From positions 744,001 through 808,000 of the forward strand of contig OX595987.1 in NCBI GenBank assembly GCA_951394045.1: a stretch of DNA of 64,000 nucleotides, read 5' to 3'. The DNA is from Nitzschia sp. DOCU1 (taxonomy: Eukaryota > Bacillariophyta > Bacillariophyceae > Bacillariales > Bacillariaceae). Position 1 is the stretch's first letter; each line of letters opens with the position of its first letter. The notes under the pieces were generated by a model. The model was not told the DNA's origin. It did no database searches and saw nothing but the letters and a program-made list of their open reading frames with translations. The position numbers and the translations under genes are program-made. This document shows, piece after piece, positions 44,462 to 54,574 of the stretch.

Positions 44462-45589
44462 TCATGGTAGGTTCAAGTCTGCGGCAATCATAATATGGTC
44501 GCTCGGTTCGTTCAAGTCTAGGTTCGGAAATGGCCCGCCAGACTCGTCGCGCTTGGGCAATTTCTTGACTCCTTCCACTCTCCATTCGTCACTAAGAAAG
44601 ATGTAATCCAACGTATCAATAAAGGGATCATTCTCTCGGATCCGAGCATAGTTGGTAAAATCCGGCTCACCAAACTCGGATTCTGCGTAAGCACTTCGCA
44701 TGGCCTTGGCGGTTGGCTTCCACTCCATCCCCCATTTCGGCTCTGGATATTCCGGATCGCCTCGATCAATCAACCCCGTCGTCAGAAGCATGTAGGAGGT
44801 ACCAAACGGTTTAATGTTCCAGTCACCCGCCAATACATATGGCATGTCCTTGGCAAGTGTCTGTACATGTCGCGCCGCCATTTCGGTATGAATCGTCATG
44901 ACCTTGGGTGCGTAGTAGGCGCAGGGCATGTGGTAGTTGGCAAGTGCAAAGGATCTGCCAGTACCCTTGTCCTCCAGTTTCACCGTTAGAAGAACATTGT
45001 ATCTATTTTCGGACATGCCCCAAGCATCCACTGGCGGTCTCGCTAGGATTCCCAGCTTTTCGAGACGAGGTCGAATGATGGAACTTACGCTGCTTACAAT
45101 CTGTTCCATCAGCCCTGGCTTGGGGGCAACGGGCCACCCCCCTTCTCGCTTGTCACTCAAACGCGAAATATCCACATCCAAAACTTTCATAGCTTCCGTG
45201 GGCCATGCAATGGCTACACCCATGTATCCATTGAATTTCTTGCCATACAAGCCAGTCACCAGGTGATATCCGTGGTTGGCGAAATGTGCATGGAGGGATC
45301 CAGCCCAGTCATAGGAAACTTCTTGCAGACAAATCAGCGAGTTTCGCTTGATTTCTTCATCTAGCTTTTCCAGGACCATGGGAAGGCGGTTTGCTGCCAA
45401 CAAATGATCCGGATTCAAGGTCGAAAAATGCGACGGGTCTGCCAGATGAGAGGAAAGGACATTGTAGCTAACAACGCGCAAGTTGAGAGGCCGAACCATG
45501 GCTACAGAGTACAGAATTTGAACAAAGAATACGAGACAGAGAATGCCAAACTTCTTGGAGAGGAAAAAAGGAAGCAATGCCGTTAGCAT
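44462..45589 (-). CDS. Endonuclease/exonuclease/phosphatase (EEP) family protein, membrane-anchored
   Basis: 375 aa from the ATG at 45589; the open frame extends to a TTG at 45667 but has no earlier ATG. The N-terminus has a hydrophobic anchor (about residues 12-30, KFGILCLVFFVQILYSVAM). EEP motifs appear in order: LRVVSYNVLSSHLA, SLICLQEVS (metal-binding Glu), ALANYHMP, VLAGDWNIKP (catalytic Asp/Asn), IDTLDYIFLS and EPSDHIMIAADL (catalytic Asp-His). The set is closest to CCR4/nocturnin/angel-type or sphingomyelinase-like branches. RNA deadenylation, 2'-phosphatase or phosphodiesterase roles cannot be told apart here. The anchor suggests an ER or endomembrane location. It is divergent from the A20 zinc-finger gene. 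Confidence 0.8.
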   Translation of the reverse strand: MLTALLPFFLSKKFGILCLVFFVQILYSVAMVRPLNLRVVSYNVLSSHLADPSHFSTLNPDHLLAANRLPMVLEKLDEEIKRNSLICLQEVSYDWAGSLHAHFANHGYHLVTGLYGKKFNGYMGVAIAWPTEAMKVLDVDISRLSDKREGGWPVAPKPGLMEQIVSSVSSIIRPRLEKLGILARPPVDAWGMSENRYNVLLTVKLEDKGTGRSFALANYHMPCAYYAPKVMTIHTEMAARHVQTLAKDMPYVLAGDWNIKPFGTSYMLLTTGLIDRGDPEYPEPKWGMEWKPTAKAMRSAYAESEFGEPDFTNYARIRENDPFIDTLDYIFLSDEWRVEGVKKLPKRDESGGPFPNLDLNEPSDHIMIAADLNLP

Positions 45590-46000
45590 TGTTAGCGGAA
45601 TTGAAGGTGTGCTTTGAGGTTTTTGGGAACGCTGTCGTACCTTGCCCCTCGTGTCGTCGTCGTCCAATGCTTTGGGCGGTCGGTGGGATTGGTGTTGGCA
45701 TCAAAAAGTGGCGGGTTGGTCGGACAGACTCACACAAATGGGCCGTTAGCTCGCGAAATTCGCTGCCGTTAAATGCATTAAATATTCCATGTCGCTCCCA
45801 CATAATTAACCCAGTGATCAATATTCCTTTGGTCTTGAAAAAAGCAGAAGGCTCGCACATGAAAGAGTCAGAAAGGCGCGCTCGGTCTTGTTTGGTTGTT
45901 CCCTCGTCAACACAACAACACACCGAGCTGCCGTCGACATTATCATCGTGGCACTTCGCCGTCGACGATAGCACTAACCACACAACAAGTACTTTAAACC
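45590..46000. promoter_or_regulatory. Shared promoter region of EEP and A20 zinc-finger genes
   Basis: 411 bp between divergent start codons. No coding or repeat structure is seen. Shared control is inferred only from the short head-to-head spacing. Confidence 0.35.
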
Positions 46001-46869
46001 ATGAGCGATCAGTCTCAAACGACTACCAATGCTCCTTCGGAGCCCGTCCTTTGTAAAATGGGATGTGGATTCTTTGTAAGTTGAAATGTTGAGATTTTGG
46101 CTAGAACCTGTTGTCGTCGCGTTTGGCGGTGATTACGTACGCGCGATTTTCTGTGAATTCAAGTGCCCCAGGCGCTCAGAGCTCCATGGCACTATTCGGG
46201 GTGGGTCTGTTGCGGTGGGGATGGAGTAATTAGTTGTTTTGGATGAATCGCTCTACGGCAATCATCGCCTTCGGGACCATGGTGACACGGTCGATGACTT
46301 TTTTCTTTCGCGTTGACGACGGTCGGTCTCGTAGTTTTTATATGGCTAAAAAATTAGTGATGCGACACTTGCAGTGAACGGCGCGTATGGGCCTGCTGAT
46401 GAACCGGGAAGAAAGCCGACGAAAGTGTTTCGCAATGTGCTGCTCCTTTGACAACAGCATGGTCGTCTAATCTTTTGTTATTTACCTGCTCTTTATGAAA
46501 TAGGGAAACCCAGCTACGAGTGGATGCTGCTCAAAGTGTTGGAGAGATCAGCAGAAGAAAGCGGGTAATGAGGCAGCTCCGCTTGCGGCGAAAAAGGCCG
46601 AAACTTCTCAGCCTGCCGATGCGGCGATGCCTGATGCGAAACCCGTTGTAGTGGAAAGCAAACCGGAGGAGCCAAAAGAAGAGGAAGTCGAGGAATCCAC
46701 GTCGGCTGAAACGCCGAAGAAGAAGAAAGGGAAGAAGAAGCAGAGTTATAAGTCCATGATGGCGGGGATGATGCACACGCAGAGCGGCGCTTCGAAGGCT
46801 GAGAAGGAAAAGGAGGCCCTTCGGAAGGTGACGGGTGGAGGAGCTTTCTCAAAGATTGAGAAGATTTAA
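46001..46869 (+). CDS. A20-type zinc-finger protein
   Basis: Two exons, 46001-46075 and 46504-46869, with a 428-nt intron that splits the zinc finger; the product is 146 aa. The join gives CKMGCGFFGNPATSGCCSKCW, the A20 finger (C-x3-C-GF-G...C-x2-C). The rest is an Ala/Glu/Lys-rich linker with a KKKKGKKK basic run (about residues 100-108) and a C-terminal KVTGGGAFSKIEKI. The usual partner AN1 finger of stress-associated proteins is missing, though the length and lysine-rich region occupy its place. A20 fingers often bind ubiquitin. A stress-response role is inferred from plant family members. Confidence 0.82.
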
Positions 46870-47298
46870 ACAATTCACTTGAAATCTGGCGCATTATCAT
46901 GGTTGTGACTTGGGTGAGAAGGTTGAAAGTCGAATGAGATGTTCAAGGTTTCGAGTTGAGTCACCGCTGGACTGGGCGCTTAATCAATCTGTCAAGCCCG
47001 TCCGCATGATGTTTTAGCTATTTACCTTGAGACGGATAAAAGACACTAGGGCTAGTAGTGGGAAGTGCTCCCGCCAGTGGGGCCGAGTAACCGCATAGGA
47101 AGAAATCGATATTTTTAATGCACTTGATGCAAACGCAAGTTTCCTAGCTTACCTTTCGATGACTACATACAGCGGAGGCGTGACTGTGACTTGCCCGTCT
47201 ATGATATTAGCCGGTGCGGTACTCGGGCTAGTAGAGTGCTGCTTTGAGAGAAGTGGCCGAGCTGGCTGCTGCTTCAACGATGGTGCTTTAATAGCAGT
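46870..47298. other. Intergenic, 3' flanks of convergent genes
   Basis: Lies between convergent A20 and patatin-like genes. A GTGGCCGAGCTGG word (47262) resembles a tRNA A-box, but no B-box follows. No gene seen. Confidence 0.45.
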
Positions 47299-48381
47299 TT
47301 AGAAAAAATGTTCAGTGGGCGAGAACGATTCCATGTGTACCCTTTTTGGTATCGAGTAATCATATCGTTGACCCGCCCGCCATAGTTCGCCGACTTGGTC
47401 TCTGGTTAGCCCTGGGCTAAAGGTATGTATCAGGGTTTCCCAAATCAGTGGAAGGTCAAGTCGGTACTCGCACTCGGGATGCAGTAATCTAGAAAATCCT
47501 CCATCGTAGTATACGTCGTCTCCCTCTTTCAGAAATCCCCAACCTGTGAGATATGGACTTCAGGCAGAGCAAGAGCAGATAATGTTAGTCATGGGAGGCG
47601 GAGACTGTGGGCGTTGCAGTCAGAGTATCACTTACACCCAGGTCGTTTTGACTAGTAGATCCTTCAACTCGGATCGATTATTTGCTTGTTTCACTTGATG
47701 GCCATCGTTCTGCGTTGTTACGAGAATCTTGAGTTTGGGCAAAATCCGTTCCAAGTTGTCCACCGGTGCGGCTGCATCGTCCGTCGGTAGTAAGCTTTCA
47801 AAAAACAAATCTACCAACTCAAATCGGCTAACGTTGCCAGATTGCCACGCTTCTTGTGCATAGAATGCTGCGTCGGCAGTCTCATCTAATGTCAAATTCA
47901 TCAAGACGGCAAGTGCTCCTGCAGGCTAGTGTCAGCAATAGCTTCCTCATCGGGGAATTACATCACTTTTGTACACTTACCTAAGCATCCTGACGAGAAG
48001 CAATAGTAATCATATTGCTCACGATTATCAATGGATTGAAGAAACCCAAGGTGAAACCAAAAGCCAGAGAATCCACCGCCTATCGAGACCCATCAAGTGA
48101 GATCACTATTCGACTGCCGATGCAGACATTCTCGACATGTCCGACTTACCAGGAACATAAATTGTCGATGGCCCAGCTCGAGGGGCAACATCGTAGACCA
48201 AGTGCATAGGCGGTGAAGCTAATACATAGTAAAGGCCGAAGAATGATATGATTCCGATAACGGCCCAAAGAAGCAGCTTTAAAAGGATTCGGCCGAGGTC
48301 ATAGCACTTCCGAACCAAAGGAGTTTCCAAAATTCCCGTCGCCTGATGAATAAAAAGTGCCGCGATAATCCGATTGATCAT
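47299..48381 (-). CDS. Patatin-like phospholipase with N-terminal membrane helix
   Basis: Four exons, 48381-48150, 48079-47981, 47918-47636 and 47557-47299; introns are 70, 62 and 78 nt and the product is 290 aa. The N-terminus has a membrane helix (about residues 33-53, LLLWAVIGIISFFGLYYVLA). The oxyanion loop is PGGGFSGFWFHLG, created by splicing exon 1 to 2. The nucleophile region reads YYCFSSGCLGAL; the usual GxSxG has Cys in the first Gly position. The catalytic Asp motif is VYYDGGFSR after exon 4 joins. All three patatin elements appear in the right order, so lipid acyl hydrolase activity is likely, at a membrane. The protein is short for the family, and the last intron uses a ctgaag acceptor. 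Confidence 0.75.
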
Positions 48382-49373
48382 AGCAAATTCGGTCTACAGG
48401 AAAGGAAACCTTCTTGTTGGAGTCAAAGGGCGTCTGTGTGGGGACGTTTCGTCCATCCATGAAAATGGTCGTTGCAGCTGTTTTCTTTGAATGGCACTCT
48501 CTATTGTCATTTGATGGGTGTGGTGGAGTTGACCGAAACGGAATCTTCTTCGGGAATGCTTTTTTCTTCTCCATCTCGCTCCAGTACCTAATGGCCGTAG
48601 CATTCTACGACATAATATAATAGCTCGTGACTAGTAGAATGATTCTCTCGTTCTTTGGTCATTTGGTCGCAGCAAGGCGAGGCGAGAGAAGGAAGGGGAA
48701 TGCTTCCCCCTTACGTGCGTTGTCTTCCCCTCCCCTCTCAGTTGAGATAATAGCGAAACGGTGAAGGAAAAGACCGGTAGGTCGAAGTTCTAAGCTAGCT
48801 GCAGGATCACTAGAGGGGTCTAATCACTCATTAACCTAGCTGTCGTTAGTTAGGATGACGAGATTATAGGAGGACGACGCAAATTTTTGAGCCAAAGAAA
48901 CAAATATTTAGTCACCCGTCAAAAACCTGGTAACAGTAGTTGCATAGAATCTGCGTGATGGCACAATGACATAATTAGCAAGACGATTATGTGAAGTGTG
49001 GCACGCATGCAAGAGTCGTCACGATCAAAGTCAAGAATGGCAAATGTCTAGCACTGCAAGGGATACAATCGACTATGGCGTCGGCGATCCCATGTTTCGC
49101 ACCAGTAGAGTCTGGCTGAGGAAGCGGTCGCCTTTCGGTAGCCCGTTTTTCTTTCTCGATAGTATGGAATATTGGGTTCACCGACACACAGAGTGAGCCG
49201 ATGGATATCCATCGACAAACGTCAAGAATTGTGAAGTCTTTCGCGCAATCGTTCCCGTCCAATGCCATTTTCTTCAACCCGTACTACTACTTTCATAGTA
49301 ATGAACATGTTGTTCAGTTGGTCACATTTTTCATTAAGTGTTCGTCCTTCCTGGTGGCGCAGTTCCTCAACCA
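48382..49373. other. Intergenic, no gene seen
   Basis: About 1 kb holding the patatin-like promoter and the 3' flank of the next gene. Short frames on both strands have no protein-like features. The minus-strand word TGGTCTAGTGGTT near 49367 resembles a tRNA A-box, without a B-box. Confidence 0.45.
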
Positions 49374-50090
49374 CTAGACCAGGACGCGGATCCTTCGATC
49401 TGAAAGTTCAGTGGAGACTGAAGAATCGTGGGTGATAGAGGAACATACACTATCATGCGTCGTCTGAAGATCGGTGTGTGATCCTGAAGAATTGAGACGG
49501 CTCCTCCGTTTAGGAATAATGACCACTTTCCTGCCCTCGATATCTTGCAATGCATCGAGGTTAACAGCAAAGCCAAGAGGTCGTTGACGCCGCCGGCTAG
49601 ACGCTGCTCGTGGCTCGCCTACCACTTCATTTGGAACAGGGCTGTCACGCTTCTCAGCCACATACGAAGGGACACCACCGCAGAATAAATTATCACAGCA
49701 TCCGGAAGGATCGTCTGTAATCCTGTCGTGGTAGCAGCGATGGATCTCCGACGTTGCTGAAAACGCACTTGTGAATAAACACTGAAATGCGACTAGCAGA
49801 GCCTCAATATCAAAGAATGGCTGCTCGTCGTCTCTCTCTATATTCCATAGCTCACATTCCTGCTCACTCGTCTCCGAGCTGACCACCGATTTCTTGACTG
49901 ATGTCATATTTGCGAGCTTGCTCTTGCTGTCCATACCAGTGTACTTGACTTTGGTCATATTTGCGGACTTGCTCTCGCCGTCCATACCAGTATACTTGAC
50001 TGTGGTCATATTTGCGGACTTTCTCCTCTTGCTGTCCATACCAGTATACTTGACTGTGGTCATCTTTGCTGGATTGCTCTTGCTGTCCAT
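49374..50090 (-). CDS. Hypothetical protein with short tandem repeats (5' end undefined)
   Basis: 238 codons from ATG 50090. The N-terminal 75 residues are three to four copies of a 17-18 residue unit (VKYTGMDSKxKxANMTT), encoded by a 51-54 bp minisatellite (about 49894-50101). The rest is a unique region with a Cys-rich patch (DDPSGCCDNLFCGG) and a basic segment (ASSRRRQRPLGF, VIIPKRRSRL), ending in a Ser-rich tail. The frame is open upstream of the ATG within the repeat. A possible 5' exon (ATG near 50388, ending SACLAGR before GTGAGT at 50240) could join it, but the phase is not satisfied by the obvious donor. The family is unknown. Confidence 0.5.
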   Translation of the reverse strand: MDSKSNPAKMTTVKYTGMDSKRRKSANMTTVKYTGMDGESKSANMTKVKYTGMDSKSKLANMTSVKKSVVSSETSEQECELWNIERDDEQPFFDIEALLVAFQCLFTSAFSATSEIHRCYHDRITDDPSGCCDNLFCGGVPSYVAEKRDSPVPNEVVGEPRAASSRRRQRPLGFAVNLDALQDIEGRKVVIIPKRRSRLNSSGSHTDLQTTHDSVCSSITHDSSVSTELSDRRIRVLV

Positions 50091-50101
50091 ACCAGTATAC
50101 T
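49894..50101. repeat. 51-54 bp minisatellite, about 3.5 copies
   Basis: Units contain CTGTCCATACCAGTATACTT followed by GACTGTGGTCATATTTGCGG, with small length changes that keep multiples of three. Two minus-strand frames stay open across all copies (KYTGMDSK and VYWYGQQE types), so the repeat itself does not tell which frame is used; the long downstream frame decides for the first. Confidence 0.85.
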
Positions 50102-50725
50102 CTGGCCATTCGGCAAGGAATTATGATCTTTCTGCCCAAACTCAAGGAAGTAACGACGGAAGCTTCCCAGGAAGTTGAAATTTTCATCCATTTCCGGACG
50201 AGCAGGTACTGCCCATCTCAAAAAGTGAGGCTGGTACTCACACGACCGGCGAGGCATGCGCTGCTCCTATCTCTCTTTTGATGATAGTAGATGCAGAAGC
50301 CACGTGCGCGTTTGTTGTGGAGAAGCATAGGAACCATGGTGGAATGAGATAATGGCAAAACTGTCGTGAATGAAATCGGTGCACCGCCCATCGCGCATCC
50401 GTTGAGAAAATTTCTCACCGCGAACACAAGGAAGTCCGCGAGCGAGCTCACGTCATCCTTTCCGGCTTACGTTACTCTGATTCGATGGTGACCAGGTATG
50501 ATACCCACCTATTACGATACATAATCCTGAACGTCACCTCGGTCGACACCCAATAATCGACGCCATCAAGCAACATCAGCGGACGATGATGCTCGTGTCG
50601 AAAGCCGTCAGCTGCAACCACTATTTACATTGCGATTACAAACGAGAAACATTGTGGTATCGCCCCTCATCATTTTACTCTGACGGGCCTGCTAGTCGGG
50701 GAATTATCGAGCCCAAAAACTGATT
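50091..50725. other. Divergent promoter region, possible 5' exon
   Basis: Between divergent genes. It may contain a minus-strand first exon (50388-50241, MGGAPISFTT...SACLAGR|GTGAGT) for the repeat protein. Nothing else recognised. Confidence 0.35.
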
Positions 50726-51685
50726 ATGTCCACGATGAAAAGATTTGCCGCCGACCTCTCGAGACGATCTGTGGGTGCTAGCCGTGCCGCATCGTACCGT
50801 AGCATCAACCTGAGGACGTCGACACTCGAAAGTTTGCGACATCGGGGCGTGGGTTGCGTGGATTCAAACATCGCGTTTGCTCGTCGGCGGCTTTCCACTT
50901 CAGTAGCAGCTCCCACCAAGGAACAGACAAAGAAGAAGGATAATAGCAACATCTTCCTTGACAACCTCGGAAAGATCTTTCTAGGCGCGATTGCCACCGT
51001 CGTTGCGATGGTGATCCGGTCGTCTTCCAGCACCAAGAAAAAGAACAACCTTCGTGATCAAATAGAAGATGCTTCCATATTGGATCCTGTCGAGATCGAC
51101 GAACTTCGAATCGCAAACTCTGAACTTACTCCAGATGTGTTTCGACACATCGTGCGGGATCTACTTGATCGATTTCCCCAACACACATGCTCCTACCGGG
51201 AATTCACTCGAAGTACTCGAACAACAATGGCGCAACTGAAGGGTGGAGAATTCACTGTTCAGCTTGGACATTATTTAGACAGGGTAGTGGCGGATGTCTT
51301 GGGCAAGTACGGCAAGAGCGCTGATGATCCTCTTCCCCTGGCTTTGTGGCTGGCGACGCTGTCGATGGCGCTCTATTCTTCCGCGGATGAACGAATCGAG
51401 GTTCTCTTTGAGTCCATGGAAAAAGAAAACTCATCAGTACTATTCTCACAGGTCGAAGATATGGTCGGCTACCTTCAGGACACTTGCCAACTTCCTCCCG
51501 ACACGCAGGTGGTTGCGACGGAGACGAAGTATCCAGTGCAGCTGTGGGAGCGAGGAACCCCTTCACAACTGGTTCCTTGGGACGGATCAAAGAACGATAA
51601 GATGGATCTGGAGTCTTTCAAGTCAATTCTAAAGAGCAAGTCGGTTTGTGCATGGGGAGAATGCTACCACAAAAAGAAGGAGTAA
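50726..51685 (+). CDS. Hypothetical mitochondrial-type membrane protein
   Basis: 319 aa, single exon. The N-terminal 60 residues are Arg/Ser-rich without acidic clusters (MSTMKRFAADLSRRSVGASR...), typical of a mitochondrial presequence. One membrane helix follows (about residues 82-100, GKIFLGAIATVVAMVI). The soluble part contains two helical segments, DELRIANSELTPDVFRHIV and LPLALWLATLSMALYSS, with spacing that faintly recalls EF-hand-like helical pairs, but no calcium loop is present. It ends with CAWGECYHKKKE. I do not recognise the family. It is convergent with the DUF89 gene, 69 bp apart. Confidence 0.7.
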   Translation: MSTMKRFAADLSRRSVGASRAASYRSINLRTSTLESLRHRGVGCVDSNIAFARRRLSTSVAAPTKEQTKKKDNSNIFLDNLGKIFLGAIATVVAMVIRSSSSTKKKNNLRDQIEDASILDPVEIDELRIANSELTPDVFRHIVRDLLDRFPQHTCSYREFTRSTRTTMAQLKGGEFTVQLGHYLDRVVADVLGKYGKSADDPLPLALWLATLSMALYSSADERIEVLFESMEKENSSVLFSQVEDMVGYLQDTCQLPPDTQVVATETKYPVQLWERGTPSQLVPWDGSKNDKMDLESFKSILKSKSVCAWGECYHKKKE

Positions 51686-51754
51686 ATAGTAAAGCGTATC
51701 CTACTTAGACAGATTTACTCATAGGCGTTCAATTGAAACTCGTATTCAACTTAG

Positions 51755-53268
51755 TTATCGCCCGGCTCCCTTTCCAAAGTGTACAACTCCGAATCTGCCA
51801 TTGACTTGCCAGTTTTCATCGAGTTGCCGGGCCTTTTCTATTTGGCCGGGGTCCATGCCGCACCCGATCTCTGCCTTCAGTGTTCGCAGCGCACAGACAG
51901 GACATGGAAAATATGAACCAACAACGTCAGCAAATGGCGCCGTAAGATCCCACATGCGGTCACCTAGGAGCCGTCGGTAGTTAGCATCGCCCTTGACGAA
52001 CGCCAAGTCACACCGTTTCTTGAGGTCCGATCGAAGCGGTTCCGTCATGTCCCACATTGCGTAAGCCTGCACCCAAAAGTTATCTTCGTGGCATTTCCAC
52101 TTGCCCTCTTTGAGAAACTGCTTCCATGTTTCGCCTGCTTTCTTTGCGTTGGGGTATCTGTCTTCATCCAGGGCAGCGTAATATTCAACATGCTCAATGA
52201 GATCTTTTTCCAGAGCGTCGGATACAAACGTCGGATGAGACTTCAGCTGGAATGTCACGCAAGACGCGATGCCACTCTCTACGAGATGTTGCGCAAGGGC
52301 CAAATCCGTGATCAACTCAAATCCCGCGTTGTCGACAATTCTTCAGTCGAGTTGGGATTAGTCAGAGGGGCGAAGACAAACAAGAATTTGCCTGGGGCAT
52401 CACCGCGGAAGTGTACTTACATGTCGACGTTGCCACCGCCTTTGCGCCTCAGCGACTCGCAGTGTTCGGCCAAAACGCCGAGATCATCATGAAGCAGATT
52501 CTCGGACGCACTTTCAAGAATGCTGGAGAAAATATCAAGATCGGCATTTTTGGCATCTGCCGGCCAGATTGACAAATCCATCTTGTTCCCCCAGAGAGCA
52601 ATGCTCGCAGCAATATCAATGCCTTCTGCAGTCTTTGGGAGATTTGGAATCTTTGCAAGCATTGGTTCAGCCGATCCTACAGACGACTCTAATCCGGCTC
52701 GCTTTTGCTGAATGAAAGGATCGTACTTGTATCCAGGCGTTCCTTCGTCCCAGTAGCCAATCGCCTCAATCAGGCGCCGATAAACGAAAAACTCTGTCAC
52801 CATCCATGGGGCCGAGAGCCAGGTTTCGCCTTTGTCCAAGAATGGTTGGAGAATTTCCTTCCATTCATTCCACTCTCGCTTGCGGTCTTCTGATGCATCA
52901 GCTGGGAGATCTGCAAGCATGGACAATTTCGATGACGACCTTAGATCGTTTCGCAGTTCCTGAAATCGCTTCAAGATTGGCTGGAATGCCTCCGTCTCAA
53001 ACATTTCCTTGTTGTCTTCAAACGTACGCTGTAAGATTTCCTCGTCGACGCGTCGACTCATGGTATCATGGGCCCACGTTCCTTGGATATCCGAACAAAT
53101 TGGCTCCGGAATGGGCAGCTTGGGTTTGGGGATGTCGGACGTGGCAGTCATTTGAAGGAAAGTCTCGAGTCGCTGCGATTTTGAAATGTGGGGAAAGGTC
53201 CATGCAACGGCTGTCGATAGATACACAGCGAACACGAGTGGTAGCTCGATGGATCTAATCAACCTCAT
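51755..53268 (-). CDS. DUF89/ARMT1-like damage-control phosphatase with organelle/secretory leader
   Basis: Two exons, 53268-52421 and 52340-51755, with an 80-nt intron; the product is 477 aa. The join restores NVDIIVDNAGFELITDLALA, the family hallmark in which Asp/Asn bind the metal. KGDANYRRLLGD carries the second hallmark (Asp-x-Asn-Tyr-Arg). DUF89 proteins are metal-dependent phosphatases that remove damaged phosphometabolites such as sugar phosphates; the ARMT1 subgroup has this all-helical N-terminal domain and length. Unlike typical cytosolic ARMT1, this one begins with MRLIRSIELPLVFAVYLSTAVAWTFPHIS, a signal peptide ending AVAW-T-F-P, suggesting the ER or, with a Trp-type plastid motif, the chloroplast. 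Confidence 0.85.
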
Positions 53269-53999
53269 CTTTTCACTTCAATTGAAACGAGGTTTGACCA
53301 TTGTTTGCTGAAAAGATGGATAGCAATGAACGAGGTCGTAGATGCCGTGCCGAACTTGAAAAGATTCAAGTTAGTCGAAACGAAAACCGCGGGCGGCGGC
53401 GTGCAAAATACACCGTGTTTTATCGTTTTTAACCCGACGACAATTGTTTGCTAGCTGGCCTGCTAATCTACACTCTAAGAGAACGCACTACGTCAGTAAG
53501 AACTAGAGAGGGAGCAAGAGAGGAGTAGAGTTTGTTCTCATCGAGCAGCTTGTCAACAACAAGTTATCATCCTCGCCAACAATCGCCAAACAACAACATG
53601 AAGCGGCAAACTCCAGCAGCAGCACCCCCGCCAGCACTTGGGTTGTTCTAGTAGTAGTAGAAGAAGAAGTAACTCCTCGTCGATGCGACAAGCCGATGGT
53701 TTCATATAAATCGTAGTAAAACTCACATGGTAACATCCTGTTTGACAAGGACGGAGAGCAATGTGCAGTTCTTCGGTTCACCACCAAAAAGTTTTTCCTT
53801 GGTGGTGCTCCCGCATGTAGTAGGTGCTCGTTCTTTTGACGCCCTAATAGGATGGCATTTATCAATGTAGAATGTTGCTATCCCTTTCATAGCTGACACT
53901 CCTTATCCCAATTACCGGTAGTACTGGGCAACTACCGGCTGTAGCACATTTCGGGTTCAAGGTAGAGCGATCCAAAAACGATTGACACCCCCTCTGACA
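53269..53999. other. Intergenic, no gene seen
   Basis: It holds the DUF89 promoter and AGAAGAAG/AGTAGTAGT tracts near 53650. Open frames on the minus strand (53503-53865) start with TTG and look non-coding. Confidence 0.45.
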
Positions 54000-54560
54000 T
54001 CATAGCTTCCGCCCCTGGGAACCCCCTCGCCCGCCGTCAAAGAAGTTAGCGAGCGAGCGAAACAAAGATGCGCCCTTCAAGAGTTCTTCAATCTCTTTTG
54101 ATGCCTCGGATTGGCTACGCCCTTGTTCGACTCCCGTCATGGCATAATCGCGGACGTGGAATCCTATAGAATTTAGTAAGAGTTGTCTCACCCGACGCCT
54201 TAACGGCTCGAGACGCGGGCGGCGCGGAACACAAAAAATGACCTATTGACACCCAAGGAGAGCCAGCCTGCCCCCTTTGGAACTTGGTACGACGGCAGAA
54301 AGAAAAATGTTCTGAGAACGAAATTTGTGCCGTAGCCGCCACTCTGACGGCCGTGCGGGTGCCTTTTCTGTGATACGCAAGACATCTGAAGGGGTTGCGG
54401 TTCCAGCCGGCATCCATCGTTCTGCCAGTGAGTTATTAATTCTATTCTTGTCATTGCGTGCGTAATAGTACCCTTGAAAGGACACAGGCCAGTGCTCACT
54501 CAGAAATTGAATTCTTTCGCGTTGACACTGTCTTTTATTATCCTGAATCTTTGCTGTCAT
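54000..54560 (-). CDS. Possible small gene, divergent from RING gene
   Basis: From ATG 54560 ([11 protein letters not shown]...), one frame stays open to 54000 apart from a single TAG at 54245-54243. The TAG lies in gtgtcaatag|GTC, which would also be a splice acceptor, so the stop may be intronic. The C-terminal part is protein-like: [13 protein letters not shown], then [19 protein letters not shown] and a Gly-rich end. A plausible donor lies about 55 nt upstream (GTCGTACCAAG). No family is recognised. Low confidence; it could be non-coding. Confidence 0.25.
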
Positions 54561-54574
54561 TCAAGTCGACAACC

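Noticed and set aside
47262..47300. tRNA A-box-like GTGGCCGAGCTGG
   Set aside because: No B-box within 90 bases and the sequence overlaps the patatin-like gene's 3' end.
49345..49395. Minus-strand TGGTCTAGTGGTT as a tRNA start
   Set aside because: No T-arm or B-box follows; part of it is the 3' end of a reading frame.
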